DNA of 28,383 nucleotides from Pseudaeromonas sp041441555 (GCA_041441555.1 JASDSW010000025.1:1-28383); one strand, 5' to 3'; positions 16,136-24,866 are shown, counted from the first letter of the stretch. Translations and numbers: made by a program. The notes: generated by a model from the sequence alone, not told the origin.

Positions 16136-16980
16136 CAAAAACCTCCGATGGACTCAAGCCCGAGCAGCAGGGGGGAGAGTCGCGGGATCTGCTGCTGCAT
16201 GAGCAGCAACCAGACTAGATAGCCCGCCAACTCGGTCAGCTGCTGAGTTGCCCCCAGACAATCACCGGTATAGCCTCCCAGTTGCCGCAGGAGCCAACGC
16301 TTGATCCAAACCCGCAGCGACAGGCTGATCAGCAGCAGGCCGAGCGCAGCTTCGATGCTCAACAAACACAGCGGCAGCAGGCCAACAAACCCGAGGATCA
16401 GCAGATCAGGCCAGGACTGGTTTTGTGCCAATGGTTTGGCTTTACCACTCTCGCGCACATAGGGCATGTCAAAGATGAGACTGCCAGCCACGGCGCGCGA
16501 GAGGACATGCAGACTCAGCAAGGCGACCAAGGCATCCGGCAAACTGTGCTGCGTGATCTCATAAAGAGCAAAAAATTTGATCAGGATGGCCAGCAGCAGG
16601 GTAACGGCGCCATAGGTTCCCAAGCGGGAGTCTTTCATGATCTCGAGTTTGCGCTCCGGCGTCATACCGCCACCGAGACCGTCAGCCATATCGGCCAGCC
16701 CATCCTCGTGAAAGGCTCCCGTGATCCGAATCGTCGCACCCATGCTGATCAACACCGCGATGCTGACCGGCAGCAACTGATAGCTCAGGACCAGGGTGAG
16801 GGCGGCGCAGAGCCCCACAATCCCCCCAACCAGAGAGAAGTAACGGCTGGCGTGATTGAGTCGTTCCGCCGAGAACGGCGTATCTGCCGGAATAGGGATC
16901 CGCGTAAAAAAGGCGAGGGCCAGCCAGAAATAATTGAGTTGCAGCCCCAGCGCCTCTTGCCAAGCGGCTTGACGGCTCAC
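16135..16980 (-). CDS. cobS: Adenosylcobinamide-GDP ribazoletransferase (cobalamin synthase)
   Basis: This encodes 281 residues of an inner-membrane enzyme that joins AdoCbi-GDP and alpha-ribazole (phosphate). The early motif FFTRIPIP and the Asp-rich signature GAFHEDGLADMADGLGGG (about residues 88-105) identify the family. Five to seven hydrophobic segments follow, including LISMGATI, LLLAILIKFFALY and LLPLCLLSIEAALGLLLISL. The start is GTG at 16980, overlapping the cobT stop as GTGA. E. coli CobS is somewhat shorter, but the family range includes this length. Confidence 0.95.
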   Translation of the reverse strand: MSRQAAWQEALGLQLNYFWLALAFFTRIPIPADTPFSAERLNHASRYFSLVGGIVGLCAALTLVLSYQLLPVSIAVLISMGATIRITGAFHEDGLADMADGLGGGMTPERKLEIMKDSRLGTYGAVTLLLAILIKFFALYEITQHSLPDALVALLSLHVLSRAVAGSLIFDMPYVRESGKAKPLAQNQSWPDLLILGFVGLLPLCLLSIEAALGLLLISLSLRVWIKRWLLRQLGGYTGDCLGATQQLTELAGYLVWLLLMQQQIPRLSPLLLGLESIGGF

Positions 16981-18011
16981 ACCGAGACTCCGGCGCTAGC
17001 GAAGCTGGCCATCTCGTTGTAGAAGGCACAAGCCGAGCGCAGTAGAGGCAGGGCCAGTGCCGCACCCGTGCCTTCCCCGAGGCGCAAGCCCAAGTCCAGC
17101 AGCGGACGGGCTTTGAGCGTTTCGAGCATGATGCCGTGGCCACTGCCTTCGGAGGAGCCATGGCTAAAAATCATGTAATCCCGAGCGGCAGGGGCGATCT
17201 TGACCGCCAGCAGGGCGGCCGAGGTCACGATGAAGCCGTCGATCAGCATGGCGATCTGCTGCTCCGCCGCGGCCAGCATGGCACCGGTGATCTGTGCGAT
17301 TTCAAAACCACCCAGTTCGGTCAGCAATTGGATGGGATCCGATTCGTCACCAACGCGCGCCAGGGCTTGGGTCACCAGGCTGATTTTACGGCCCAGCTGG
17401 GCGTCATCGATGCCGGTACCTCGTCCCACACAGGCCGCCACCGGAACCCCGGTCAGCGCGGCCAGTAGAGCCGAAGCCGGAGTCGTGTTCCCGATCCCCA
17501 TTTCGCCAAAGGCGAGCAGATTACAACCGTCGGCGATCTGCGCCTTGGCCAACTCGCTGCCCAGTTGCAATCCCAGGAGGGCATGTTCCCGACTCATGGC
17601 GGGCTCTACGCTCAGATCGGCGGTACCAGCTCCCAGCCGCTGATGGATCAGGCACGGATCGTCGATGGGGGTGAGGATCCCGGCGTCCACGACCTTTAAC
17701 TCGATCTGGTGCTCTCGACAAAAGCAGTTGATGGCAGCACCACCGCCGAGAAAATTAAGCACCATCTGCCGGGTGACATCGCTCGGCGCTATGCTGATGC
17801 CGTGGCGGGCAATCCCGTGGTCGGCGGCAAAAACCAGCATGGTCGGCTGCTGGATGGTGATGCGCTCCTGGCGCTGGATCAACGCCAGTTGGCAGGCCAG
17901 CTCTTCGAGTCGACCCAGTGCGCCCAGTGGCTTGGTCTTTTGATCGATCTGTTGTTGGATGAGCGGCTCGGCTGATCGATCCAGCGGCAATATGGTCCAT
18001 GAGCAGGACAT
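16977..18011 (-). CDS. cobT: Nicotinate-nucleotide-dimethylbenzimidazole phosphoribosyltransferase
   Basis: This encodes 344 residues. The cytosolic enzyme makes alpha-ribazole-5'-phosphate from 5,6-dimethylbenzimidazole and nicotinate mononucleotide. Family motifs are KPLGALGRLEELA, FAADHGIARHGIS, FLGGGAAINCF, GEMGIGNTTPASAL, and RLGEGTGAALA with Glu313 in the place of the catalytic glutamate. The ATG at 18011 has AAGGAG 5 nt upstream. It is the first gene of the operon cobT-cobS-cobU-cobC-cobO-patatin, in which most junctions overlap. I found no cobalamin riboswitch box in the 180 bp upstream. Confidence 0.96.
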   Translation of the reverse strand: MSCSWTILPLDRSAEPLIQQQIDQKTKPLGALGRLEELACQLALIQRQERITIQQPTMLVFAADHGIARHGISIAPSDVTRQMVLNFLGGGAAINCFCREHQIELKVVDAGILTPIDDPCLIHQRLGAGTADLSVEPAMSREHALLGLQLGSELAKAQIADGCNLLAFGEMGIGNTTPASALLAALTGVPVAACVGRGTGIDDAQLGRKISLVTQALARVGDESDPIQLLTELGGFEIAQITGAMLAAAEQQIAMLIDGFIVTSAALLAVKIAPAARDYMIFSHGSSEGSGHGIMLETLKARPLLDLGLRLGEGTGAALALPLLRSACAFYNEMASFASAGVSV

Positions 18012-18427
18012 GGGAACTCCTTCTGCGGGTAACGTCCATGAGATATCTGGTCCATCCTACTGTATTTCATGTAATTTTGCCTCCACATCCCAGAGCCTCG
18101 ATGCGGGTTTTTCCGCCCATGATGCCAATCGACGTTACAAGCAACTCATCGAAAGAGTGTTGGATGGGAGTTTTTGTGCGAGGGGGAATGTGGAAGCGTG
18201 GTCTGATCGCTTGGTTCTTTTTTCTCCCGCTGTCGGAGGCGATGGCCGCTACTCAAGTGGCCTATCGCGCAGCGGAGAGTCGTCTGGATCGACGCCATGA
18301 CTACACCTTCGCGGTGCTGCGCTTGGCGCTTGAACAGACATGTCAGGAGTATGGCGATTTTGTCATGCGTCCGGCCCGCTGAGAAAATCACCGCACTCAA
18401 CCGGCATCAGCCCTCAACCATCAACCA
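18012..18427. other. Intergenic region between cobT and the hybrid kinase gene
   Basis: This 416-bp region lies between the cobT start (minus) and the end of the kinase gene (minus). It must carry the cobT promoter, but I could not align convincing -35 and -10 elements. No B12-box or other riboswitch signature is visible on the minus strand. Its right half contains the plus-strand substrate-binding-protein remnant and a 7-bp tandem repeat. I see no terminator for the kinase gene. Confidence 0.6.
18188..18413 (+). pseudogene. Remnant of a periplasmic substrate-binding-like protein gene
   Basis: An ATG at 18188, just after GAGGGGG, opens a 64-codon frame. It has a convincing signal peptide (WKRGLIAWFFFLPLSEAMA, cleavage near residue 20), then VAYRAAESRLDRRHDYTFAV and a Leu/Ala helix ending GDFVMRPAR before TGA at 18380. 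This resembles the mature N-terminus of SBP-like periplasmic proteins often encoded near sensor kinases. Reading the next frame from about 18378 continues the pattern (AEKITALNRHQ) up to about 18410. That suggests a 1-nt frameshift near the CCCG at 18375-18378 plus loss of the 3' part. The remainder, normally over 150 residues, is missing before the kinase gene. The homology is from memory; a short genuine secreted peptide is the alternative. Confidence 0.5.
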
Positions 18428-18434
18428 TCAACCA
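18414..18434. repeat. Three perfect tandem copies of TCAACCA at the kinase gene stop codon
   Basis: TCAACCA occurs three times in a row at 18414-18434. The third copy contains the stop codon (TGA on the minus strand, 18430-18428) and the last two codons of the hybrid kinase gene. The repeat sits where the substrate-binding-protein remnant ends, so it may mark the deletion junction or have arisen by slippage. Confidence 0.9.
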
Positions 18435-21400
18435 ACGAAGGCTCGCGCCTCAAGAAGTTGTCGAGCCTGACTGAAGTCTAATGACTCCATCGCCGCCACC
18501 AGCCGCTCAACGGTTTCTTGTCCCCACTCCTGCTGCAAACTGCCCTTGATCTCATCGAGTACATCCAGCGCCGACAGATTATTCTCCTGCAGCAAGAATC
18601 CCAGCATCTTGAGTTTTTCTTGCAGATCATCGGGCTGTGCCGTGTGGGGTTCCGCTTGGGTTTGCTGCGCCAGCCAGTCGTGGATCTGCTGCTGCAACTG
18701 CGCCAGCTGCGCTAATAACTCGGGCAGGAGCTGGCTCCGAGCGTCCATCTGCCCGTCGCGAATGGCTTGTTCGAGCTGTTTGCTCAATTGTGCTAAGTGC
18801 CGGGAGCCAAAGGTTCCAGCATGCCCTTTGAGGGTATGGATGAGACGAGCGGCGCTCTGGTCATCATGACTCTCAAGCAAGATATGCAACTCTTCGGGGA
18901 GCTGCCGGGTCTCTTGCTGGAATTGGGTCAGCAGGCGAACCATCAGCTGAGTATCCCCGCCGAGGGTTTGCATCAGTTGATGAAGATCCCAGGAGGCATC
19001 TGGCGTTTCGACTGGGGACGAGGCCGGGATCGGGTTATTCAGCTCGGGACGGAGATGGTTGGTGATGCAGTGCAGCATCTGGTTGACGTCTACCGGTTTG
19101 GCAATAATGTCATTCATGCCGCAGCGACGACACTCCTCCTGTTCGCTGCTCATGACGCCAGCGGTCATCGCCAGGATCGGAATGGTCACTGCCAGCTCCT
19201 GACGTAAAATCCGCGTGGCGGTGAAACCATCCATGACCGGCATCTGTACATCCATCAGGATCAAAGCAAAGGAGTAGGGTTGACGTAAGCGCTCCACCGC
19301 CTCTTGTCCATTGTTGACGATCTCAACGCTGGCACCGGCCTGCTGCAGGATTTTGCTGGCAACCAATTGATTGATTTCATTATCTTCCACCAGCAAAACC
19401 TGGATGCCATGCAGATCGGTCGCCGGCTGACGGTTGGGCAGCAGCTGTTGCAAGAGTTGATCGGTACCCCCCTCCTTGCGCTGCTGCACCTCCAGCACGG
19501 CGTTATACAGATTCGAGCTGGTGACCGGTTGCACTATGATGTTGTCTATCCGCTCGGCCAGCGGCTGCATGAGCAGGCTCTCTTTTTGATGCAGGCGGGT
19601 CATGGCAATCAACGCCGTCTGCGGCCAGCGATCGACCCGTTGTAGCAAGTCAAGGGCGGGGATTTGTTCGGAGGGCCAGCCGAGCAAGAGTGTGTCATAG
19701 GATTGCAGATCCAACATCCGGGCCGCCTCTTCGACCGAGGCGGCATCCGCCGATTGCCAACCCAACGCCTCGGTCGCCTGTCGCAGGTAAGTGACGAACT
19801 GCGGATTGTCATCCAGGATCAGCAGCCGTTGTGTCTTGAGCGAGCGGTGATCTTGCTCGCTGACGGATGGCTCCATGGCCGGTAATGGCAGAGCAACCCA
19901 GAACTCGCTGCCTTGCCCGAGCTGGCTGCGAACACCAATCTGGCCGTTCATCAGCTCCACCAGGCGTTTACAGATGGCAAGCCCCAGCCCAGTCCCACCG
20001 TACTGACGGGTCATGGAGCTATCGGCCTGGGTAAAGGGGGCGAACAGCTTATCCAATTGTGATTGGCTCATGCCGATGCCGGAATCCGTCACCGAGAAGC
20101 GAATGCGTGGGGGCGAGGAGGCGGGATCCATGGCGATATCCAGACTCACATGGCCTTGATGGGTAAATTTGATGGCATTCCCCGTCAGGTTGATCAGGAT
20201 CTGCTGCAGACGCATGCCATCGCCAAACAGCTGACGGGGCACATCGGGTTTCACGCCGATCATCAGATCGAGATCTTTTTCTGCCGCATTGACCGACATG
20301 ATGCTAGCCAGGCCATCCAGGATGTCATCCAGATTGAACTCGGTCGGGGAGATCTCCATGCGACCCGCCTCAATCTTGGAAAAATCGAGGATATCGTTGA
20401 GGATCAGCAACAAGGAACGACCGGCCCCGCTGATCATCTTGACATACTGCTCCTGAGACGAATTCAAAGGAGTGCCCTTGAGCAGGTAGGCCATGCCGAG
20501 CACCGCATTGAGCGGGGTGCGGATTTCATGGCTCATGTTGGCCAGAAATTCACTCTTCGCCTTGCTGGCCAGCTCCGCCTGATTCTTGGCCCGATAGAGC
20601 TCCGCCTCGGTGATCTTCAGCGCCGAAATATCCTTGGCGATCCCCAAAAAGCCGGTGATGCTGCCTGCGCTGTCGCGGATCGGCGTCGTCGTCAACAAAA
20701 CCGTCAGCTTGGAGCCATCTTTGCGCACATAACTCCACTCCTTGGCCTCGTGGCCATGACGAATGGCATGCTGAACCAAGACGGCGAATCCGGTCACCGG
20801 ATGACCTTGGTCGCGCGTGATCTCGATGCTGCGCGAGACGATCTCCTCCATGTCATGAAACATCATGGGCGTGCGCAGGCCGACCACTTCGGCGGCCTTG
20901 TACCCCAGCATCCGTTCGGCGCCGGTGTTAAACAGCGTGATCACCCCCTCCGGGGTGGTGGCAATGATGGAGATCTCAATGGCCGCATTGATGACGCTCT
21001 GCAATTCTGCCCGCGCCGCGATGAGGGCCGCTTCCGCCTGTTTATGGGCCGAGATGTCACGGATCATGCCGGTAAAGAGCCGCTCGCCCTGACTGTTGAT
21101 TTCGGTGACCGAGATCTCCACCGGGACCAGACGGCCACTCTTGTGCTGGGCCATCATCTCGCGGCCCGGTTTGCCGATGATGTGGGACTGACCGGTCTGT
21201 AAGTAACGCTGGATGTAGCCTTGATGCAGCTCCTTGTGGGGTGAGGGCATCAGCAGGCTGATATTTTCCCCGATCACTTCATTGGCCTGGTAGCCGAATA
21301 TCTTCTCGGCTGCCGGGTTAAATGAGTGGATGCGGCCATGGTCATCCAGCGTCACAATCCCATCGACCGCACAATTCAAGATGGCCCGCAACCGACTCTC

Positions 21401-23077
21401 ACTTTGCTGCACGGCAAGCTCGACGAGGGTTCGCTCGGTGACATCCTGGGTTATGCCGTAGAGTCGGCACACCTCACCATCGCCATTGAGCTCCACATCG
21501 ACGTAATCTTCCAGCCAAGCCATGGAGCCGTCGGGGCGGATCAGCCGATAGACGATGCGATAGCCACACGCATGAGCCATCGCCTGTTCAATGCTCTGCT
21601 GCAGTTTCTCCCGGTCCTCGGGATGAACCAGCGCATTCCAGCTTATTTGGTTGGCCGATATCGTCTCCGGCTCAACGCGCAAGATGCGATAGATCTCATC
21701 GGCCCACCAGGTGGTCAAGGTTGTCAAGTTGGTTTCCCAAGCGCCGGCATTGGCGGCGGCTAATGCCTGCTTGAGCCGGGTCTCCTTGTACTGCAGCTGG
21801 GACTCGGCCTGCTTGCGCTTGGTGATATCATCCACCTGGACAATCAATTCGACGGGGCGGCGCGGTGAATAGTTCAACAACGAAAGTCGCACGTTGACCC
21901 AGATCGGCGTGCCATCTTTTTTCAGGTAGCGCTTTTCAAATTCATAGCTATCGATTTTGCCCTGCTCGATATCTCGCAGGTAAGCCAAGGATTTGGCGGC
22001 ATCATCCGGGTGAGTAATCTCTACCGCAGTCAACCCTTTGAGCTCTTCGCGACTGTAACCCAGCATGCGGCAGAGATGTTGATTGGCCTCAAGGATCTCG
22101 CCCTGTTGGGAGGTCAGGGCAAAGCCGGTGGCGGCAAACTCCAGGGCGCCGCGCATGCGCGCCTCGCTCTCCTCCAGACGACGGTGGCCCTTGGCCATCA
22201 ATTCGCTCAGAAATCCAATTAATTGCAGAAAAAACAGTGTTGCAATAGTCGATGACCAGGTGGTTTGAATGTCAAGCAGGGTCAACATCGGCGGTTGCGG
22301 TAGCCAGTGACTCTTCAGGATGAGCCAGCTCACCAATAGCAGCCCCAAGGTCCAGCATGAGACAAAGAATGCATCACAGCTCAGGGCGATCAACGCCAGG
22401 CCAATAGCAATAAAAATCAGTGGGTTATCCAACCACTGTAACAAAATCAGGCTAAACCCACAGGAAAACAGCACTGCCAGCAGATAGATGCCCCCCTTGA
22501 GCGGGGTGAACAGGCTCTTTACCCGCGCCATCGAAATGGTCAGGCAGGGGATCAGCAACAAGACGACGCCGAGCGAGTGATAAAGCCAGCCGGTAAAGAA
22601 CCGCTGTTGCCATTGTTCAGGCGAGTCATTGTACCAACCCGGCAAACCGCCCAAGAGCTGTCCCACCGGGATGGCCAACAGCAGATATTGCCCCAGCAGG
22701 CGCAGCAACAGGGTCTGCTCGATATCGCGCTCCGATAATGGCTGCTCGCGGCGGGCCAGCCAGCAGGCCAGCAGCAGCTCGGCGCCACCGGCCAGCATGC
22801 TGCTGGTGCCGTACTCGGAGTCATGACCCATGAGGCTGCCGACCACCAGGTGACCAACAAGTGCACCAACCAGAATGATGCGGCCAGCATGGGGGGAGGC
22901 ACGCAAAAAACAGATGAACACAAAGATGTTGGCCAACCAGCCGCCGCGCAGAGCCCCGAGCTGGTCGGTGACCAGCCAACTGATGAGGATGAGCAAAACC
23001 AACCCCGTCAGATAGAGACTCTCGCGCAGGGGCAGGGCACACAGACGAAGCAGCATACGCTGGGAAAACAAATTCAT
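18428..23077 (-). CDS. Membrane hybrid sensor histidine kinase (multi-PAS, HK, two receivers, HPt)
   Basis: This encodes 1549 residues. The first roughly 300 hold about eight membrane segments, a MASE1-like integral sensor. Four PAS domains follow at about 303-425, 430-555, 556-680 and 686-810, several ending in PAC-type DITKRK/DVTER. The dimerisation domain has SHEIRTPLN with His850. The ATPase has NLTGNAIKFTH, DSGIGM and GGTGLGL. A first receiver (about 1080-1205) is degenerate, with Gly1133 at the phosphorylation position. The second receiver is intact (VEDNEINQ, Asp1276 in LMDVQMP, Lys in AKPVD). The HPt domain has HTLKGHAGTFG with His1414, followed by a helical tail. The ATG at 23077 overlaps the stop of the upstream response-regulator gene as ATGA, so it is the preferred start. 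The HPt could pass phosphate to that GGDEF regulator. The input signal is unknown. Confidence 0.93.
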   Translation of the reverse strand: MNLFSQRMLLRLCALPLRESLYLTGLVLLILISWLVTDQLGALRGGWLANIFVFICFLRASPHAGRIILVGALVGHLVVGSLMGHDSEYGTSSMLAGGAELLLACWLARREQPLSERDIEQTLLLRLLGQYLLLAIPVGQLLGGLPGWYNDSPEQWQQRFFTGWLYHSLGVVLLLIPCLTISMARVKSLFTPLKGGIYLLAVLFSCGFSLILLQWLDNPLIFIAIGLALIALSCDAFFVSCWTLGLLLVSWLILKSHWLPQPPMLTLLDIQTTWSSTIATLFFLQLIGFLSELMAKGHRRLEESEARMRGALEFAATGFALTSQQGEILEANQHLCRMLGYSREELKGLTAVEITHPDDAAKSLAYLRDIEQGKIDSYEFEKRYLKKDGTPIWVNVRLSLLNYSPRRPVELIVQVDDITKRKQAESQLQYKETRLKQALAAANAGAWETNLTTLTTWWADEIYRILRVEPETISANQISWNALVHPEDREKLQQSIEQAMAHACGYRIVYRLIRPDGSMAWLEDYVDVELNGDGEVCRLYGITQDVTERTLVELAVQQSESRLRAILNCAVDGIVTLDDHGRIHSFNPAAEKIFGYQANEVIGENISLLMPSPHKELHQGYIQRYLQTGQSHIIGKPGREMMAQHKSGRLVPVEISVTEINSQGERLFTGMIRDISAHKQAEAALIAARAELQSVINAAIEISIIATTPEGVITLFNTGAERMLGYKAAEVVGLRTPMMFHDMEEIVSRSIEITRDQGHPVTGFAVLVQHAIRHGHEAKEWSYVRKDGSKLTVLLTTTPIRDSAGSITGFLGIAKDISALKITEAELYRAKNQAELASKAKSEFLANMSHEIRTPLNAVLGMAYLLKGTPLNSSQEQYVKMISGAGRSLLLILNDILDFSKIEAGRMEISPTEFNLDDILDGLASIMSVNAAEKDLDLMIGVKPDVPRQLFGDGMRLQQILINLTGNAIKFTHQGHVSLDIAMDPASSPPRIRFSVTDSGIGMSQSQLDKLFAPFTQADSSMTRQYGGTGLGLAICKRLVELMNGQIGVRSQLGQGSEFWVALPLPAMEPSVSEQDHRSLKTQRLLILDDNPQFVTYLRQATEALGWQSADAASVEEAARMLDLQSYDTLLLGWPSEQIPALDLLQRVDRWPQTALIAMTRLHQKESLLMQPLAERIDNIIVQPVTSSNLYNAVLEVQQRKEGGTDQLLQQLLPNRQPATDLHGIQVLLVEDNEINQLVASKILQQAGASVEIVNNGQEAVERLRQPYSFALILMDVQMPVMDGFTATRILRQELAVTIPILAMTAGVMSSEQEECRRCGMNDIIAKPVDVNQMLHCITNHLRPELNNPIPASSPVETPDASWDLHQLMQTLGGDTQLMVRLLTQFQQETRQLPEELHILLESHDDQSAARLIHTLKGHAGTFGSRHLAQLSKQLEQAIRDGQMDARSQLLPELLAQLAQLQQQIHDWLAQQTQAEPHTAQPDDLQEKLKMLGFLLQENNLSALDVLDEIKGSLQQEWGQETVERLVAAMESLDFSQARQLLEARAFVG

Positions 23078-24018
23078 GATTGAGTTCCAGTCTGACCCGT
23101 CTGGTAGGCGCATACACGATCCCGTCCCTGATGCTTGGCATCATAAAGCGCCATATCACAACACTGCACCAGATCCGGGATGGTGACTTGGTCGGTCGGC
23201 ACCATGGAGACAACCCCCACACTGATGGTGACGATGCCAAACTCCGAAGCCTGATGGGGGAGAGCCAGCTTATGGACTTGATCGATCAACCAATTGCCAT
23301 ACTGCAGGGTCTGCGCCTCATTGCAGTTCGGCAGCACGACCATGAATTCTTCACCACCATAGCGACAAACCGATTCGGCGGGGCGACGAGTCGAGGCGAC
23401 TATGGTCTTGGCAATGTGACGTAAACAGTCATCGCCCAACAGGTGACCATAGCTGTCGTTATATGACTTGAAAAAATCGACATCCAGCATGGCCAATCCC
23501 AGCGGTGCAGCAATGCGCATATGCCGCCTAAACTCCACCGCCAAGATCTCATCGAGGGCACGCCGATTGAACACTCCGGTCATGCCATCCCGGTTGGCCA
23601 GACGGCGCAGCTTGTCCGATTGCTGTTTGAGTGTCAGATGGGTACGAACGCGCGCTCGCACTATGGGGGGGTTCAAGGGTTTGGTGATGAAATCCACGGC
23701 ACCGACCTCCAAGGCCCGCACCTCATGCTCCATGCTCTGATGTGAGGTGACGAAGATGATGGCCACATCACTCAGCAATGGCTCTTGCTTCATCTGCTGG
23801 CAGACGTCATAGCCCGTCATGCCGGGCATTTCGACATCGAGAAGAATCAGATCGGGTTGCTTGTCACGTGCGATTTTGAGCGCAGAGGGACCATCGGTCG
23901 CAAAGAAGATCTCCCCCATGTTATGCAGGACATGGGCAAGAAAACGAAGGTTCGTCGGACTGTCATCGACGAGCAGTAGACGCGCCGGTATGCAACGAGG
24001 CTCTAGTTCCAAATTCAA
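23074..24018 (-). CDS. Response regulator with GGDEF domain (diguanylate cyclase, WspR/PleD-like)
   Basis: This encodes about 314 residues. The receiver domain has acidic pair Asp18-Asp19, phospho-acceptor Asp61 (LLDVEMPG) and Lys113 (ITKPLN). The cyclase domain follows with GGEEF at 221-225, so it should make c-di-GMP. The inhibitory-site position has RPAE (212-215) where the canonical motif is RxxD, so feedback inhibition may be weak. No ATG fits the receiver start. The candidates are TTG at 24018 (3 nt after a GAG) and TTG at 24012 (9 nt after it), which predicts low translation. It shares ATGA with the downstream hybrid kinase gene, the likely phosphodonor. Phosphorylation probably promotes dimerisation and cyclase activity, as in WspR. 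Confidence 0.92.
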   Translation of the reverse strand: MNLELEPRCIPARLLLVDDSPTNLRFLAHVLHNMGEIFFATDGPSALKIARDKQPDLILLDVEMPGMTGYDVCQQMKQEPLLSDVAIIFVTSHQSMEHEVRALEVGAVDFITKPLNPPIVRARVRTHLTLKQQSDKLRRLANRDGMTGVFNRRALDEILAVEFRRHMRIAAPLGLAMLDVDFFKSYNDSYGHLLGDDCLRHIAKTIVASTRRPAESVCRYGGEEFMVVLPNCNEAQTLQYGNWLIDQVHKLALPHQASEFGIVTISVGVVSMVPTDQVTIPDLVQCCDMALYDAKHQGRDRVCAYQTGQTGTQS

Positions 24019-24146
24019 GCACTCAGGTCAACGTGGCTATGTACCAACGTATAGGTGATGCACTAGAAAATAGCTAATAAAAACAGGATGCTCCGACCAG
24101 AAATCGAATGGTATTCGCGGAGTGCTTTCAATCAATCGCTCGGGTG

Positions 24147-24824
24147 TTAATCAACCTGAAGGTACTTATGCAGTTGCACCGAGAGGCGCCAGTTGCGCTG
24201 CAGACAGACCTCCAGCGCCAGTTCAGTGGCGCGCCGCTGCTGGCTGATCGGTTGCAAGCAGATCACCTTCCCAGCCCCTTGCTGGCAGCGGGCCAGAAGA
24301 TGATCCAATTCGTGGATGTGCTTTTCCATGGCCACGGGATGTTTGATCTCCTGCGCCCGTTGCAAGGCACTATCGAGGATCGGCAGTCCGCCCTTCATTC
24401 CGATCTTCGGCGATAGGGTAACCCAGCAGGCCGAGTCTGCCTGGATGGTGGCCGTGCCACTGGTTTCGATTTGCACCTGATAGCCAAGCTCCAGCAAGAC
24501 TCGGCTGAGCTGGCGAAGATCATAGAGGCAAGGCTCGCCGCCGGTCAGTACCACATGCCGGGCGGTATAACCAAGTTGTCGCAGCGCTTGGCAGATCTGC
24601 TCTGTGGTCATGTCGGCCCAACACTCGGATGCGCTGGATCGATCGAGCACTTGGGTGCTGGCCACCTGCTTATCCGGATCAATGTGCCATGTATGTCGGG
24701 TGTCACACCAGGAACAACCAACCTGGCAGCCTTGCAAGCGGATGAAAATAGCCGGGACGCCGGTGAAGTATCCTTCGCCCTGGATGCTTTGGAATATTTC
24801 GTTAACCGGGTAGCTCTGTTGCAT
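24147..24824 (-). CDS. queE: 7-carboxy-7-deazaguanine synthase
   Basis: This encodes about 225 residues of a radical SAM enzyme that turns 6-carboxy-tetrahydropterin into 7-carboxy-7-deazaguanine in queuosine (tRNA) biosynthesis. The cluster motif GCQVGCSWCDTRHTW is CxxxCxxC. The substrate and cofactor motifs IFQSIQGEGYFTGVPAIFIR, HVVLTGGEPC, QIETSGT and the C-terminal NWRLSVQLHKYL match the E. coli-type QueE. Start choice is open: ATG 24824 has AGAG at a good 7-nt spacing, ATG 24830 is the other option. It lies about 105 bp downstream of the large GGDEF gene on the same strand, with a hairpin in between. No preQ1 riboswitch is recognisable. Confidence 0.95.
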   Translation of the reverse strand: MQQSYPVNEIFQSIQGEGYFTGVPAIFIRLQGCQVGCSWCDTRHTWHIDPDKQVASTQVLDRSSASECWADMTTEQICQALRQLGYTARHVVLTGGEPCLYDLRQLSRVLLELGYQVQIETSGTATIQADSACWVTLSPKIGMKGGLPILDSALQRAQEIKHPVAMEKHIHELDHLLARCQQGAGKVICLQPISQQRRATELALEVCLQRNWRLSVQLHKYLQVD

Positions 24825-24866
24825 GATCATGCTCTGCTTTCGCTGGTGATCCGGATGGTGACAATG

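Noticed and set aside
16133..16138. cobU start at TTG 16138
   Set aside because: The ATG one codon later overlaps the cobS stop as TGATG and gives the expected N-terminus.
18012..18190. Cobalamin riboswitch upstream of cobT
   Set aside because: I looked for the B12-box (AGCCAGGAGACCTGCC-like) and the core conserved segments on the minus strand and found none.
20063..21202. A 379-codon open frame on the plus strand opposite the hybrid kinase
   Set aside because: It lies entirely within the PAS/kinase coding region on the other strand, has no domain pattern, and the kinase frame is unambiguous.
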